NCBI GenBank assembly: GCA_030453005.1 | Contig: JAKDLE010000038.1 | Location: 1 to 11,529 of the forward strand | DNA: 11,529 bases | Source: Pseudonocardia sp. | GTDB taxonomy: Bacteria; Actinomycetota; Actinomycetes; Mycobacteriales; Pseudonocardiaceae | Direction of reading: 5' to 3' | Part shown: positions 1-8,921 of the stretch, one piece after another | Layout: every line of letters starts with the position of its first letter | Numbering within the stretch: the stretch's first letter is position 1 | Position numbers and translations under genes: made by a program | Notes under the pieces: generated by a model | What the model saw: only the letters and a program-made list of their open reading frames with translations | What the model was told of the DNA's origin: nothing | Databases searched by the model: none

Positions 1-129
1 CACACCGCCCGGGCCCACGCCGTGTCGCTGCGCGGCGGGGCGGGGGCCCACCGCGACGCCGACCGGGCGGGTGCCGCGGGCGGGTCCGGGCGCAAGGGGA
101 GGAGGAAGCCCTCGGCGGCCCGCGGATGA
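1..129 (+). CDS. recN: Probable C-terminal end of DNA repair protein RecN (5' part outside window)
   Basis: Frame 1 is open from the first base to a TGA at 127-129 and would encode the last 42 residues of a protein. The first residues read HTARAHAVSL, which resembles the ARAHA-type segment near the C-terminus of actinobacterial RecN. The rest is a low-complexity tail rich in Gly, Ala, Arg and Lys. RecN is an SMC-like ATPase for double-strand break repair, and in mycobacteria it lies just upstream of the steA homologue, so position supports the call. Only the tail is visible, with no Walker or coiled-coil region, so this rests on one short motif plus synteny. Confidence 0.5.
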   Translation, partial: HTARAHAVSLRGGAGAHRDADRAGAAGGSGRKGRRKPSAARG

Positions 130-141
130 TCCGTCGCGCGG

Positions 142-170
142 CCCGGTGAACGCCGGGTGACGTCCCGGCG
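142..170 (+). terminator. Stem-loop pair between recN end and steA, terminator- or attenuator-like
   Basis: CGCCGGG (151-157) and CCCGGCG (164-170) form a perfect 7-bp stem with a 6-base loop, followed by the mildly T-rich TGCCTTCCTG. An alternative stem uses CCCGG (142-146) with CCGGG (153-157), so the middle arm can pair either way. The element lies 12 bases past the recN stop and 59 bases before the steA start. There is no long U-tract, so intrinsic termination is uncertain; a structured leader of steA is the other reading. Confidence 0.4.
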
Positions 171-229
171 TGCCTTCCTGGCATCACCTGCCCCGGGTGT
201 CACAGTGCGTACATGAAGGTGGGCGCACG

Positions 230-1411
230 ATGAAGTTGTCCGGACTGTTGCACCGCTCGCGACCCGAGCTGCCGGGGCTGTCCGGCGTCGCCCGGGTCGA
301 TCGGCGCACCGACGGTCTCCTGCGCCGGGTCAAGGCGGGGGAGATCGCGGTGCTCGACCAGGTCGACCTCGCCCGCGCCACGGCCGACGCGCTGGTCGCC
401 GCCCGCGTGGCGGCCGTGGTGAACGCGTCCCCGTCGGTCTCCGGGCGGTTCCCGAACCTGGGCCCGGAGGTTCTGGTGGCGGCGGGCATCCCGCTGCTCG
501 ACGGCGTCGGTGCCGACGCGCTGCGCGCGATCAAGGACGGCAGCCGGGTGCGGATCCTCGACGGTGTCGTGTACCTCGGCGACCATGAGGTGGCCCGCGG
601 CGTCGAGCAGACCGCCGACTCGGTGGCCGACTCGCTGGTGGAGGCGAAGTCCGGGCTGACCCACCAGCTGGAGGCCTTCGCCGCCAACACCATCGAGTTC
701 ATGCGCCGCGAGCGCTCGATGCTGCTCGACGGGGCCGGTGTCCCGCGGGTGGACGTCGAGCTGTCCGGGCGGCAGGTGCTCGTCGTCGCCGCCGGGTACG
801 ACCACGTCGCCGACCTCGCCCGCCTGCGGAACTACGTCCGCGAGTACCGACCCGTGCTCATCGGGGTCGGCGCGGGTGCGGACGCGCTGCTCGCGGCCGG
901 GCACCAGCCGCAGCTCATCGTCGGCGACCCGAGCGAGGTGTCGATGGAGGCGCTGACCTCCGGCGCCGACGTCGTGGTCCCGGCGTTCGCCGACGGGCAC
1001 GCGCCCGGGCTGCACCGCGTCCAGGATCTCGGCACCGGCGCCGTCACGTTCCCCAGCTCGGCCAACCCCGAGGACCTGGCCTTGCTGCTCGCCGCGCACC
1101 ACAACGCCGCGCTCGTGGTGACGGTCGGGCTCTCGGCGAGCATGGCCGAGTTCCTCGACCGTGCGCGGTCGGGCAGCAACGCCTCGACGTTCCTCACCCG
1201 CCTGCAGCTCGGCGGCACGCTGGTCGACGGCCGGGTGATCGCGGCGCTCTACCGCAGCCGGGTCTCCCTCGGCGCGATCCTGCTGATGGTCGGCGCGGCG
1301 ATGGTGGCGATCGTCGCCGCCCTGCTGGTCTCCGACGCGGGCGACGCCGTGCTGGTCTGGATCACCCAGCTCTGGACGGGGCTGGTGGACACCGCGGGCG
1401 GGTGGTTGTAG
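230..1411 (+). CDS. steA: SteA, cytokinetic ring / cell-separation protein (Rv1697-type)
   Basis: The protein has 393 residues. I chose ATG 230 because AAGGTGGG (216-223) sits 6 bases upstream and the resulting start MKLSGLLHR followed by GLSGVARVDRRTDGLLRR matches the family; an in-frame ATG at 170 would add 20 unconserved residues. Family marks include VVNASPSVSGRFPNLGPEV, EAKSGL, NTIEF and QLIVGDP. The last is in a thiamine-pyrophosphokinase-like fold, with Asp near residue 233. One membrane helix follows near residues 346-368, with a short tail after it. In Corynebacterium glutamicum, SteA and SteB form a complex at the septum and are needed for normal cell separation through the RipA peptidoglycan hydrolase; the same role is inferred here. 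The stop TAG is directly followed by the GTG of steB, which implies one transcript and coupled translation. Identification is firm at family level; no enzymatic activity is established. Confidence 0.93.
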   Translation: MKLSGLLHRSRPELPGLSGVARVDRRTDGLLRRVKAGEIAVLDQVDLARATADALVAARVAAVVNASPSVSGRFPNLGPEVLVAAGIPLLDGVGADALRAIKDGSRVRILDGVVYLGDHEVARGVEQTADSVADSLVEAKSGLTHQLEAFAANTIEFMRRERSMLLDGAGVPRVDVELSGRQVLVVAAGYDHVADLARLRNYVREYRPVLIGVGAGADALLAAGHQPQLIVGDPSEVSMEALTSGADVVVPAFADGHAPGLHRVQDLGTGAVTFPSSANPEDLALLLAAHHNAALVVTVGLSASMAEFLDRARSGSNASTFLTRLQLGGTLVDGRVIAALYRSRVSLGAILLMVGAAMVAIVAALLVSDAGDAVLVWITQLWTGLVDTAGGWL

Positions 1412-2323
1412 GTGATCTCGCTGCGCTACCACGCGGTCTCCATCGGCGCGGTGTTCCTGGCGTTGGCCCTCGGGGTGCTGCTGGGCGCCTCGGGCGTGTC
1501 CGACCGGCTGCTCTCGGCGGTGTCCACCGAACGCGACGACCTCGGCGAACGGGTGCAGGCCCTCACCGCCGAGCGCGACGACCTCGCCGCCGCCCAGCGG
1601 GCGTCCGACGAGTTCGCGCGGCGCGTCGGACCGGCGGTCGTCAACGGGCTGCTCGTGGACCAGAGCGTGGTGCTCGTGACCTCCGGGGCCGACCCGACCG
1701 ACCGCGACGTGGTGGTCGCCCTGATCGAGCAGGCAGGCGCCACCGTGAGCGGGCAGGTCGCGCTCACCGCCGCCGTGGGCGACCGGAGCCGGGCTGACCA
1801 GCTCCGCGAGCTCACGGCGCGTCTGCTGCCCGCCGGGGCGCAGCTGCCCGCGGCTGCGGACACCGGAAGCCTGCTCGGCGGGCTGCTCGGCAGCGCGCTG
1901 CTCGGCGGGGCCACTCCCGAGCAGGCCGCGGGTGTGCTCACCGGACTCGCCACCGCGGGGTTCGTGCAGCCCGGGGACGTGCCCGCGCCCGCGGCGCTCG
2001 TGCTCGTCCTGACCGGCGGCGCGCTCACGGGGATCGACGCCGCCGACTCGGCCGCCGTCGTCGCCCGGCTCGCCGCCGAGCTCGACCGCGCCGGGCGGGG
2101 TGCCGTCCTCGCGGGACGCACCGGTTCCGCCGACGCCACCGGGGCCGTCGGGGTGGCCCGCGCCGACCCGAGTGTGACCGCGGCGCTGTCCACCGTCGAC
2201 GACGTGCAGACCGGGCAGGGACGGGTGTCCGCCGTGCTGGCGCTGCGGGAGCAGCTCGACGGTCGATCCGGGCTCTACGGCACCGCGGCCACCGCCGCGG
2301 ACGGTGCGGCCCCGGCGGCCTGA
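1412..2323 (+). CDS. steB: SteB / MctB-like membrane-anchored partner of SteA (copper transporter family name)
   Basis: The 303-residue protein starts at GTG 1412, immediately after the steA stop, with the family start MISLRYHAVSIGAVFLALA. Residues about 8-27 form a single N-terminal membrane helix. Residues about 30-60 look like a coiled coil with a repeated ERDDL element (TERDDLGERV, AERDDLAAAQ). The rest is a soluble extracytoplasmic domain with VLTGGALTG and, near the end, STVDDVQTGQGRVSAVLAL, as in Rv1698. Rv1698 was described as MctB, linked to copper efflux, while the corynebacterial homologue SteB binds SteA and regulates cell separation. The adjacent steA favours the cell-separation role here. 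I see no clear metal-binding cluster in the sequence. Databases may call it 'copper transporter'; that is the same family. Confidence 0.92.
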   Translation: MISLRYHAVSIGAVFLALALGVLLGASGVSDRLLSAVSTERDDLGERVQALTAERDDLAAAQRASDEFARRVGPAVVNGLLVDQSVVLVTSGADPTDRDVVVALIEQAGATVSGQVALTAAVGDRSRADQLRELTARLLPAGAQLPAAADTGSLLGGLLGSALLGGATPEQAAGVLTGLATAGFVQPGDVPAPAALVLVLTGGALTGIDAADSAAVVARLAAELDRAGRGAVLAGRTGSADATGAVGVARADPSVTAALSTVDDVQTGQGRVSAVLALREQLDGRSGLYGTAATAADGAAPAA

Positions 2324-2355
2324 CCCCGACTCGCGGGAGGGAGCTGTGGCGGTTG

Positions 2356-4691
<2,336 letters not shown>

Positions 4692-4696
<5 letters not shown>

Positions 4697-4714
4697 CCCG
4701 GGTGGTCGGTCAGG
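4692..4714. terminator. Bidirectional hairpin holding both convergent stop codons
   Basis: CCTGACC (4692-4698) and GGTCAGG (4708-4714) form a perfect 7-bp stem with a 9-base loop. The Nudix stop (TGA 4694-4696, plus strand) and the stop of the converging TM2 gene (TGA on minus, 4710-4712) lie inside the two arms. There is no T-run on either strand, so it is a terminator only by position and shape. Confidence 0.45.
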
Positions 4715-5180
4715 GACGCAGCGGGCGGCCGTGGGGATCGGTCGTCGGGTGGCCCGCGAGGATCATGATCCCGTCGATGAACGCCCAGAGGACGCCGATG
4801 CCCACCAGCGACAGCAGTAGTTGAGCGACGGCTATGCCGTAGTGGCCCGTGTAGAAGCGGCCTGCGCCGAACGGGAGGACCAGCTGCAGGACCCCGGCGA
4901 GGACCTTGAATCGGTCGGAGTACGGGATTCCGGTGCGGGGGTCGCGGCCGTACGGTGCGTCGGGACCCGGCGCGGGCTGCTCCAGGGCGCCCACTCGCGG
5001 GAGGTCGACGAACAGCACGTCGAGCTCGTCGCCGGTGCGCGCGGAGTACGCCGCCGCCGCGCGGTCGGCGTACTCGTCGGCGTCGATCCTGCCGTCGGAC
5101 AGGTGCTCGCCCAGCTCGGCCACCGCCGACTCGCGTTCGGCGTTGCCGACCCGGATACGGCGCCGTGCAGGCTCGCTCAC
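4710..5180 (-). CDS. DUF1707 plus TM2 domain small membrane protein
   Basis: Read from GTG 5180 this is a 156-residue protein with two domains. Residues about 8-60 are a DUF1707-type SHOCT-like helical domain: RVGNAERESAVAELGEHLSDG followed by RIDADEYADRAAAAYSARTGDEL and FVDLPR. Residues about 88-143 are a TM2 domain with two membrane helices (VLAGVLQLVLPFGAGRFYTG, then IAVAQLLLSLVGIGVLWAFI and DGIMIL). I preferred GTG 5180 to an ATG at 5234 because the domain begins just after it and TATCGT (minus strand, 5193-5188) sits seven bases upstream, a leaderless pattern. The role of DUF1707-TM2 proteins is not known; similar DUF1707 proteins are numerous in actinobacteria. It is convergent with the Nudix gene and divergent from the F420 oxidoreductase, with 84 bases between starts. 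It may act at the membrane as an adaptor or sensor, but that is a guess. Confidence 0.85.
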   Translation of the reverse strand: MSEPARRRIRVGNAERESAVAELGEHLSDGRIDADEYADRAAAAYSARTGDELDVLFVDLPRVGALEQPAPGPDAPYGRDPRTGIPYSDRFKVLAGVLQLVLPFGAGRFYTGHYGIAVAQLLLSLVGIGVLWAFIDGIMILAGHPTTDPHGRPLRP

Positions 5181-5187
5181 GATGCCG

Positions 5188-5193
5188 ACGATA
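5188..5193 (-). promoter_or_regulatory. Candidate -10 box for the DUF1707-TM2 gene (leaderless type)
   Basis: On the minus strand TATCGT fits TANNNT and ends seven bases before GTG 5180, with no Shine-Dalgarno sequence in between. I see no convincing -35. It shares the 84-bp divergent region with the promoter of the F420 oxidoreductase. Confidence 0.4.
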
Positions 5194-5250
5194 CCGCCGG
5201 CGGGAGGCGAGGTTCGGGCGCTCCAGCCGGTCACACAGCTCGTGCGGCAC

Positions 5251-5256
5251 TAGGCT
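5251..5256 (+). promoter_or_regulatory. Candidate -10 box for the F420 oxidoreductase gene (leaderless type)
   Basis: TAGGCT fits TANNNT and ends eight bases before GTG 5265, the same spacing as at pyrG. No Shine-Dalgarno sequence lies before the start. The best -35 candidate, CGGTCA (5228-5233, 17-base spacer), matches TTGACA at only three of six places. Confidence 0.42.
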
Positions 5257-5264
5257 CGGGGCCC

Positions 5265-6260
5265 GTGACCGGTATGCGATTCGGACTGTTCGTTCCCCAG
5301 GGCTGGCGCCACGACCTCGTCGGCATCGAGCCGAAGGACCAGTGGGCCGCGATGAAGGGGCTCGCGCAGCACGCCGACGCGGGCCCGTGGTCCTCGATCT
5401 GGGTCTACGATCACTTCCACACCGTGCCCGCGCCCACCGACCAGGCCACCCACGAGGCGTGGACGCTGATGGCGGCGTTCGGCGCGGTCACCGAGCGGGT
5501 GCGGCTGGGCCAGATGTGCACGTGCATGAGCTACCGCAACCCCGCCTACCTCGCCAAGGTGGCCGCCACCTGCGACATCGTGTCCGGCGGGCGTGTCGAG
5601 ATGGGGATCGGCGCGGGCTGGTACGAGCAGGAGTGGCGCGCCTACGGCTACGGCTTCCCGCCGCCGCCCGAGCGCCTGGGGATGCTCGACGAGGGCGTGC
5701 AGATCATGAAGCAGGCGTGGGAGACGGGCACCGCCACCCTGGACGGGAAGCACTACCAGGTGGACGGCGCCATCGTGGCGCCGCGCCCGCTGCAGGACGG
5801 CGGCATCCCGCTCTGGATCGCGGGCGGCGGCGAGAAGGTGACGCTGAAGATCGCCGCGAGGTACGCGCGGTACACCAACTTCGACGGCACGCTCGACGGC
5901 TTCACCCGCAAGTCGGAGCTGCTGCGCGGGCACTGCGAGGCCGTGGGCACCGACTTCGACGCCATCGTGCGCTCGGCGAACTACAACGTCGCGATCGGCC
6001 GCGACGAGGCCGAGGTCGAGCAGCGGCTGCAGGAGGCCAAGGCGCGGCTCGTCCCGTACGTGGGCGAGGAGAAGGCCGAGGCGTCGCTCGGCGCCGTGCG
6101 CGGGCTGCCTGCCTGCGGCACCCCGGAGCAGATCGTCGAGAACCTCACGAGGCTCAAGGAGGCGGGTATGACCTACGCCATCCTCAACTTCGCCGAGGCG
6201 GCCTACGACCGCACCGGGATCGAGCTCTTCGAGCGTGAGGTCATCCCGGCGCTGCGCTGA
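5265..6260 (+). CDS. LLM class F420-dependent oxidoreductase (luciferase-like)
   Basis: The 331-residue protein is a single TIM-barrel of the luciferase-like monooxygenase superfamily, in a subgroup that uses the deazaflavin F420 (it resembles M. tuberculosis Rv1855c). It begins MTGMRFGLFVPQGWRHDL. Other marks are IWVYDHFHTVPAPT, THEAWTLMAAFGAVTERVRLG, MCTCMSYRNPAYLAKVAATCD, SGGRVEMGIGAGWYEQEW, GKHYQVDGAIVAPRPLQDGG, IPLWIAGGGEKVTLKIAA, and a C-terminal GTPEQIVENLTRLKEAGM. These are family signatures for cofactor binding; the substrate cannot be read from them. GTG 5265 is chosen because of the leaderless -10 box; ATG 5274 is an alternative three codons on. A longer frame reaching back to 4821 is a shadow across the DUF1707 gene. 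The gene stands 35 bases before an FAD oxidoreductase on the same strand, so the two may be co-transcribed and act on related substrates (inference). Confidence 0.9.
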   Translation: MTGMRFGLFVPQGWRHDLVGIEPKDQWAAMKGLAQHADAGPWSSIWVYDHFHTVPAPTDQATHEAWTLMAAFGAVTERVRLGQMCTCMSYRNPAYLAKVAATCDIVSGGRVEMGIGAGWYEQEWRAYGYGFPPPPERLGMLDEGVQIMKQAWETGTATLDGKHYQVDGAIVAPRPLQDGGIPLWIAGGGEKVTLKIAARYARYTNFDGTLDGFTRKSELLRGHCEAVGTDFDAIVRSANYNVAIGRDEAEVEQRLQEAKARLVPYVGEEKAEASLGAVRGLPACGTPEQIVENLTRLKEAGMTYAILNFAEAAYDRTGIELFEREVIPALR

Positions 6261-6295
6261 CGTATCACCGACGTCCGTCCCGGCTCCTGTGCTCC

Positions 6296-7645
6296 ATGCG
6301 CACCGTCATCGTCGGGGCCGGGCCCACCGGTCTGTTCACCGCCATCGCCCTCGCCCGCCGCGGCCACGACGTCGCCGTCGTGGACCGCGACATGGGCCCA
6401 CAGCCCGACGGCACCTGGGACCGGGCCGGGGTGATGCAGTTCCACCATCCGCACGCGTTCCGGGCGCAGGTCGTCGACGCGCTCGCCGCCGAGGCCCCCG
6501 AGGTGCTCGCCGCGCTGGTGGCCGCCGGGGCCGAGCTCGTGGCGATGCCCGGCCCGCCGGACGCGCCACCGAGGACCGCCGGGCTGCGCTGTCGTCGGCT
6601 CGTGTTCGAGCGACACCTGCGCGCCGCGGCGACGGCCGAGCCGGGTGTCACGCTCGTCCGCGGCCACGCCGACGAGGTGCTGTCCGACCGCGGTCGTGCC
6701 GTCGGTGTGCGCGTGGACGGGCGACGGCTCGACGCCGACCTCGTCCTGGACGCCTCCGGACGCTCCGGACGGCTCGGCCGCGATCGTCGTCCCCCGGTCG
6801 AGGGTGGCGACTGCGGGCAGGCCTACGTGTCGCGCCAGTACCGGCTGCGGCCCGGTGCCGAGTTCGCCGCGATGACCATGCCCCTCGCGGACATCGCCTA
6901 CTTCCCGGGCTACGCCGTGATCGCCTTCCCGCACGACAACGGCGTGTTCTCGACGGTGATCATGCGTTCGGGCGACGACCGTGAGCTGGTCGGACTGCGG
7001 GAGACAGCGGCATTCGAAGCCGCCGCGACGGCCGTCCCGCTGTTGGCCGCGTGGACCGCGCCGGACCGGGCCCGACCGATCACCCGCGTGCTGCCGGGCG
7101 GACGGCTGTACAACACCTACTGCGGCCAGCTCGACGCGCACGGCGCCGTCCCGCTGCCGGGACTGGTGTTCGTCGGCGACACCGTCTGCACCACCAACCC
7201 GTCGGCCGGACGCGGGGTGACCACGTCGCTGACCCAGGTCCGACACCTGCTCGCGCTCCTCGACGACGGCCCGGACGACGCGGAGACCACGACCCGTTCG
7301 TTCGACGCCTGGTGCGCGACCGCGATCCGGCCGTGGTTCGACGACCACCTGCGGTGCGACGCCGGACTGGCCGCCCGGTGGGCCGGACACGACGTCGATC
7401 ACACCGCCCCACTCCCGCCGGACCTGATCGCGGCGGCCGCCGAGGTCGATCCGTCGATGATGCGGGTCGTCGGCCCCTACCTGGGCATGGACGCGCTGCC
7501 CAGCACGCTCGACGAGGTGGAGCCCCGGGCGCGCGAGATCTACGCGACCGGTTGGCGTCCGTCGGTGCCCGACGGCCCCAGCCGCGACGAGCTGGCCGAG
7601 CTGGTCGCACGTACCGCGGGTCGCGCGCCCGCCGCGGTGCCATGA
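6296..7645 (+). CDS. FAD-dependent oxidoreductase / class A monooxygenase-like flavoprotein
   Basis: The 449-residue protein begins [20 protein letters not shown]. The dinucleotide-binding GAGPTG is at residues 7-12, and the strand-end acid (VVDRD, Asp30) expected for FAD ribose binding is present. [12 protein letters not shown] follows (residues 45-56). [13 protein letters not shown] (147-158) and [18 protein letters not shown] (294-311) correspond to the second and third FAD contacts of the para-hydroxybenzoate hydroxylase / geranylgeranyl reductase group. The C-terminal 100 residues match no motif I know. Cofactor is therefore well supported and substrate unknown; hydroxylase, epoxidase or saturating reductase are all possible. 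No signal peptide or membrane helix is seen. The start ATG 6296 has no Shine-Dalgarno sequence, yet the Rossmann strand begins at residue 2, so it cannot lie much later. It follows the F420 gene by 35 bases and ends 7 bases before xerD. Confidence 0.85.
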   Translation: MRTVIVGAGPTGLFTAIALARRGHDVAVVDRDMGPQPDGTWDRAGVMQFHHPHAFRAQVVDALAAEAPEVLAALVAAGAELVAMPGPPDAPPRTAGLRCRRLVFERHLRAAATAEPGVTLVRGHADEVLSDRGRAVGVRVDGRRLDADLVLDASGRSGRLGRDRRPPVEGGDCGQAYVSRQYRLRPGAEFAAMTMPLADIAYFPGYAVIAFPHDNGVFSTVIMRSGDDRELVGLRETAAFEAAATAVPLLAAWTAPDRARPITRVLPGGRLYNTYCGQLDAHGAVPLPGLVFVGDTVCTTNPSAGRGVTTSLTQVRHLLALLDDGPDDAETTTRSFDAWCATAIRPWFDDHLRCDAGLAARWAGHDVDHTAPLPPDLIAAAAEVDPSMMRVVGPYLGMDALPSTLDEVEPRAREIYATGWRPSVPDGPSRDELAELVARTAGRAPAAVP

Positions 7646-7652
7646 TGTCGGG

Positions 7653-8561
7653 ATGCGGCCCTCCGACGTGGTGCAGGCGTTCCTGCACCACCTGACCGTC
7701 GAGCGGGGGAGCGCGGCCAACACGCTGCGCTCCTACACCGCCGACCTGCGCCGCTACCTGGACCACCTCGCCGGGCTCGGCGTCGACGACCTCGGTGCCG
7801 TGCGGGAGGCGGAGGTCACCGCGTTCGTCGCGGCGCTGCGCAGCGGGCCGAGCCCGTTGGCGGCCTCGTCGGCGGCCCGGGCGCTGGCCGCGGTGCGGGG
7901 GCTGCACCGGTTCGCCGCCCGCGACGGGATCGTCCCCGACGACGTGGCGCGCGACGTCACCCCGCCCGCGCTGCCGGTGCGGCTGCCCCGGACACTGGCC
8001 GTCGACGAGGTGGACCAGCTGCTCGTCGGCTGCGCCGGCGACGGGGTGGTGGCGCTGCGCGACCGGGCCCTGCTGGAGCTGCTCTACTCGACGGGCGCGC
8101 GGATCTCCGAGGCCGTCGGCGTCGACGTGGACGACCTCGACGTCACTGACCGCACCGTGCTGCTGCGCGGCAAGGGCGGGAAGCAGCGGATCGTGCCGGT
8201 CGGGCGCCCGGCGCTCGAGGCCGTCGACGCTTACCTCGTGCGGGCCCGCCCCGCACTCGCCGCCAAAGGCCGCGGCACACCCGCCCTGCTGCTCAACGCC
8301 CGCGGCGCGCGGCTGTCGCGGCAGAGCGCCTGGCACTCGCTACGGTCGGCGGCCGAGACGGCGGGCCTCACCGTCGACGTCTCGCCGCACACGCTGCGGC
8401 ACTGCTTCGCGACCCACCTCCTGGCGGGCGGGGCCGACGTGCGCACCGTGCAGGAGCTGCTCGGCCATGCCTCGGTGACGACGACGCAGATCTACACCCT
8501 CGTCACCGTCGACGCGCTACGCGAGGTGTACGCCACCTCGCACCCGCGTGCGCTGGGGTGA
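7653..8561 (+). CDS. xerD: Site-specific tyrosine recombinase XerD
   Basis: The 302-residue protein resolves chromosome dimers at dif sites together with XerC during cell division. Residues 1-90 form the SAM-like core-binding domain ([21 protein letters not shown]); residues about 112-295 form the catalytic domain. All six catalytic residues can be placed: Arg150 (TGARISEA), Lys174 (RGKGGKQR), His246 and Arg249 ([14 protein letters not shown]), His272 ([11 protein letters not shown]) and the nucleophile Tyr281 (QIYTLV). Each is two residues beyond the numbering I recall for E. coli XerD, which fits a housekeeping recombinase and not a mobile-element integrase. Start ATG 7653 has no Shine-Dalgarno; CATGAT (7641-7646) six bases upstream, at the end of the FAD gene, could be a weak -10 giving a leaderless message. 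XerC versus XerD is settled mainly by synteny with Rv1701. Confidence 0.94.
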   Translation: MRPSDVVQAFLHHLTVERGSAANTLRSYTADLRRYLDHLAGLGVDDLGAVREAEVTAFVAALRSGPSPLAASSAARALAAVRGLHRFAARDGIVPDDVARDVTPPALPVRLPRTLAVDEVDQLLVGCAGDGVVALRDRALLELLYSTGARISEAVGVDVDDLDVTDRTVLLRGKGGKQRIVPVGRPALEAVDAYLVRARPALAAKGRGTPALLLNARGARLSRQSAWHSLRSAAETAGLTVDVSPHTLRHCFATHLLAGGADVRTVQELLGHASVTTTQIYTLVTVDALREVYATSHPRALG

Positions 8562-8654
8562 CCCCCGGCCGACACCTGCGCGCCACCGAGCGATAACCTG
8601 CGGCACCCGTCGGCGCCGACAGGCCGAAAGACGGCGGCGACACGGCGAGGCGCG

Positions 8655-8684
8655 TTGCCGGTCGTCGCCGCAGCCTCCTAGTCT
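8655..8684 (+). promoter_or_regulatory. Candidate sigma-70-type promoter upstream of the parA-scpAB operon
   Basis: TTGCCG (8655-8660) and TAGTCT (8679-8684) are separated by 18 bases and fit -35 TTGNNN and -10 TANNNT. This is the best two-box promoter in the window. Transcription would start near 8691, just before a 17-bp palindrome and more than 200 bases before the parA start codon, leaving a long leader. Confidence 0.45.
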
Positions 8685-8875
8685 GCCCGGAACGGCCTCG
8701 ACGGGGCCGCCCCGTCACAGACCGGAGCCCGCATGGACACGCCGCGGCCCTTCGCCTCCCGCCAGGAGCCGTTCGACCGCGCCCACCACGACAGTCCGAT
8801 CACCAGGGCCACGATCACCACGGCCACGATCACCAGGGCCACGACGGCGACGACCACGAGCCGGACGCCGCGCAC
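8678..8875 (-). CDS. Possible single-span small membrane protein (weak; competes with plus-strand ORF)
   Basis: Read on the minus strand from GTG 8875 this gives 65 residues. Residues about 6-31 are a strong hydrophobic helix (repeat unit VALVI, VAVVI, VALVI) flanked by RGVR before and by WW, Arg and Lys after, a typical membrane-helix pattern. Its codons begin mostly with G, as expected of real genes in GC-rich DNA. Against it are the lack of any Shine-Dalgarno or -10 box before the start, and the fact that the helix arises from a 15-bp tandem repeat. An ATG at 8932 would extend it into parA. The product is not recognised. Confidence 0.3.
   Translation of the reverse strand: MRGVRLVVVAVVALVIVAVVIVALVIGLSWWARSNGSWREAKGRGVSMRAPVCDGAAPSRPFRAD
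8700..8716. promoter_or_regulatory. 17-bp perfect palindrome, operator-like
   Basis: GACGGGGCCGCCCCGTC has 8-base arms around a single central base. It lies 15 bases after the TAGTCT box, where a repressor could block initiation or early elongation. As RNA it could be only a short hairpin. An alternative stem, CGGCC (8693-8697) with GGCCG (8705-8709), competes with it. High GC raises the chance level, so operator function is unproven. Confidence 0.35.
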
Positions 8876-8921
8876 GACACCGCGACCGACCCGGGGGGAG
8901 ACACCGCTTGAACGTGCCTGA
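8733..8921 (+). CDS. Possible short leader ORF before parA (weak; competes with minus-strand ORF)
   Basis: ATG 8733 is preceded by GGAG (8724-8727) at 5 bases and lies downstream of the TTGCCG/TAGTCT promoter. The frame gives 62 residues starting MDTPRPFASRQEPFDRAHH, then a Thr-rich low-complexity stretch with three five-residue repeats (ITRAT, ITTAT, ITRAT). It stops at 8921, overlapping the TTG start of parA by 14 bases, which would allow coupling. Third positions are nearly all G or C, but those same positions are also the third positions of the opposite-strand ORF, so codon bias cannot decide. No family is recognised. Confidence 0.28.
   Translation: MDTPRPFASRQEPFDRAHHDSPITRATITTATITRATTATTTSRTPRTTPRPTRGETPLERA
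8798..8857 (+). repeat. 15-bp tandem repeat, three copies plus one degenerate copy
   Basis: GATCACCAGGGCCAC (8798-8812) is followed by GATCACCACGGCCAC (8813-8827, one mismatch) and a third identical copy (8828-8842). A degenerate fourth unit, GACGGCGACGACCAC (8843-8857), matches at 9 of 15 positions. The unit is a multiple of three, so both strands keep an open frame across it. Confidence 0.85.

Larger units (their letters stand above)
8562..8907. other. 346-base gap between xerD and parA
   Basis: No well-supported gene lies here. From left to right it holds a weak -10 candidate TAACCT (8594-8599) followed by a 12-bp palindrome GTCGGCGCCGAC (8609-8620), a better promoter candidate (8655-8684), a 17-bp palindrome (8700-8716), a 15-bp tandem repeat (8798-8857), and the ribosome-binding run GGGGGGAG (8893-8900) of parA. 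Two overlapping small ORFs on opposite strands are listed separately with low confidence. In the parA frame, codons here are CGA, TCA and CCA rich, so this is not an N-terminal extension of ParA. Confidence 0.8.

Noticed and set aside
200..1432. 410-codon minus-strand open frame antisense to steA
   Set aside because: Low-complexity product with no recognisable domain, fully covered by the well-supported steA gene; a shadow of codon bias.
4821..5264. Upstream extension of the F420 oxidoreductase frame
   Set aside because: It runs antisense through the DUF1707-TM2 gene and lacks family homology; the family's N-terminus begins at 5265 or 5274.
6203..7723. 506-codon open frame on the minus strand across the FAD oxidoreductase gene
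   Set aside because: It is antisense to a clear flavoprotein, its product is low-complexity (Arg, Gly, His, Val rich) with no motif, and long antisense frames are expected in DNA with very high GC at third positions.
7653..8561. Tyrosine recombinase as a sign of an integrated mobile element
   Set aside because: Catalytic residues and spacing match housekeeping XerD, it is in its conserved neighbourhood next to parA-scpAB, and no attachment-site repeats or phage genes are seen.
8798..8857. Short repeats as a CRISPR array or ParB-binding (parS) site next to parA
   Set aside because: Units are contiguous 15-mers without spacers, and the sequence is not palindromic like parS.
8548..8907. Upstream extension of the parA frame to an ATG at 8548, adding 120 residues
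   Set aside because: The extension is Arg/Pro-rich, has poor third-position GC in the repeat region (CGA, TCA, CCA), and overlaps the xerD end; TTG 8908 has a well-placed ribosome-binding site.
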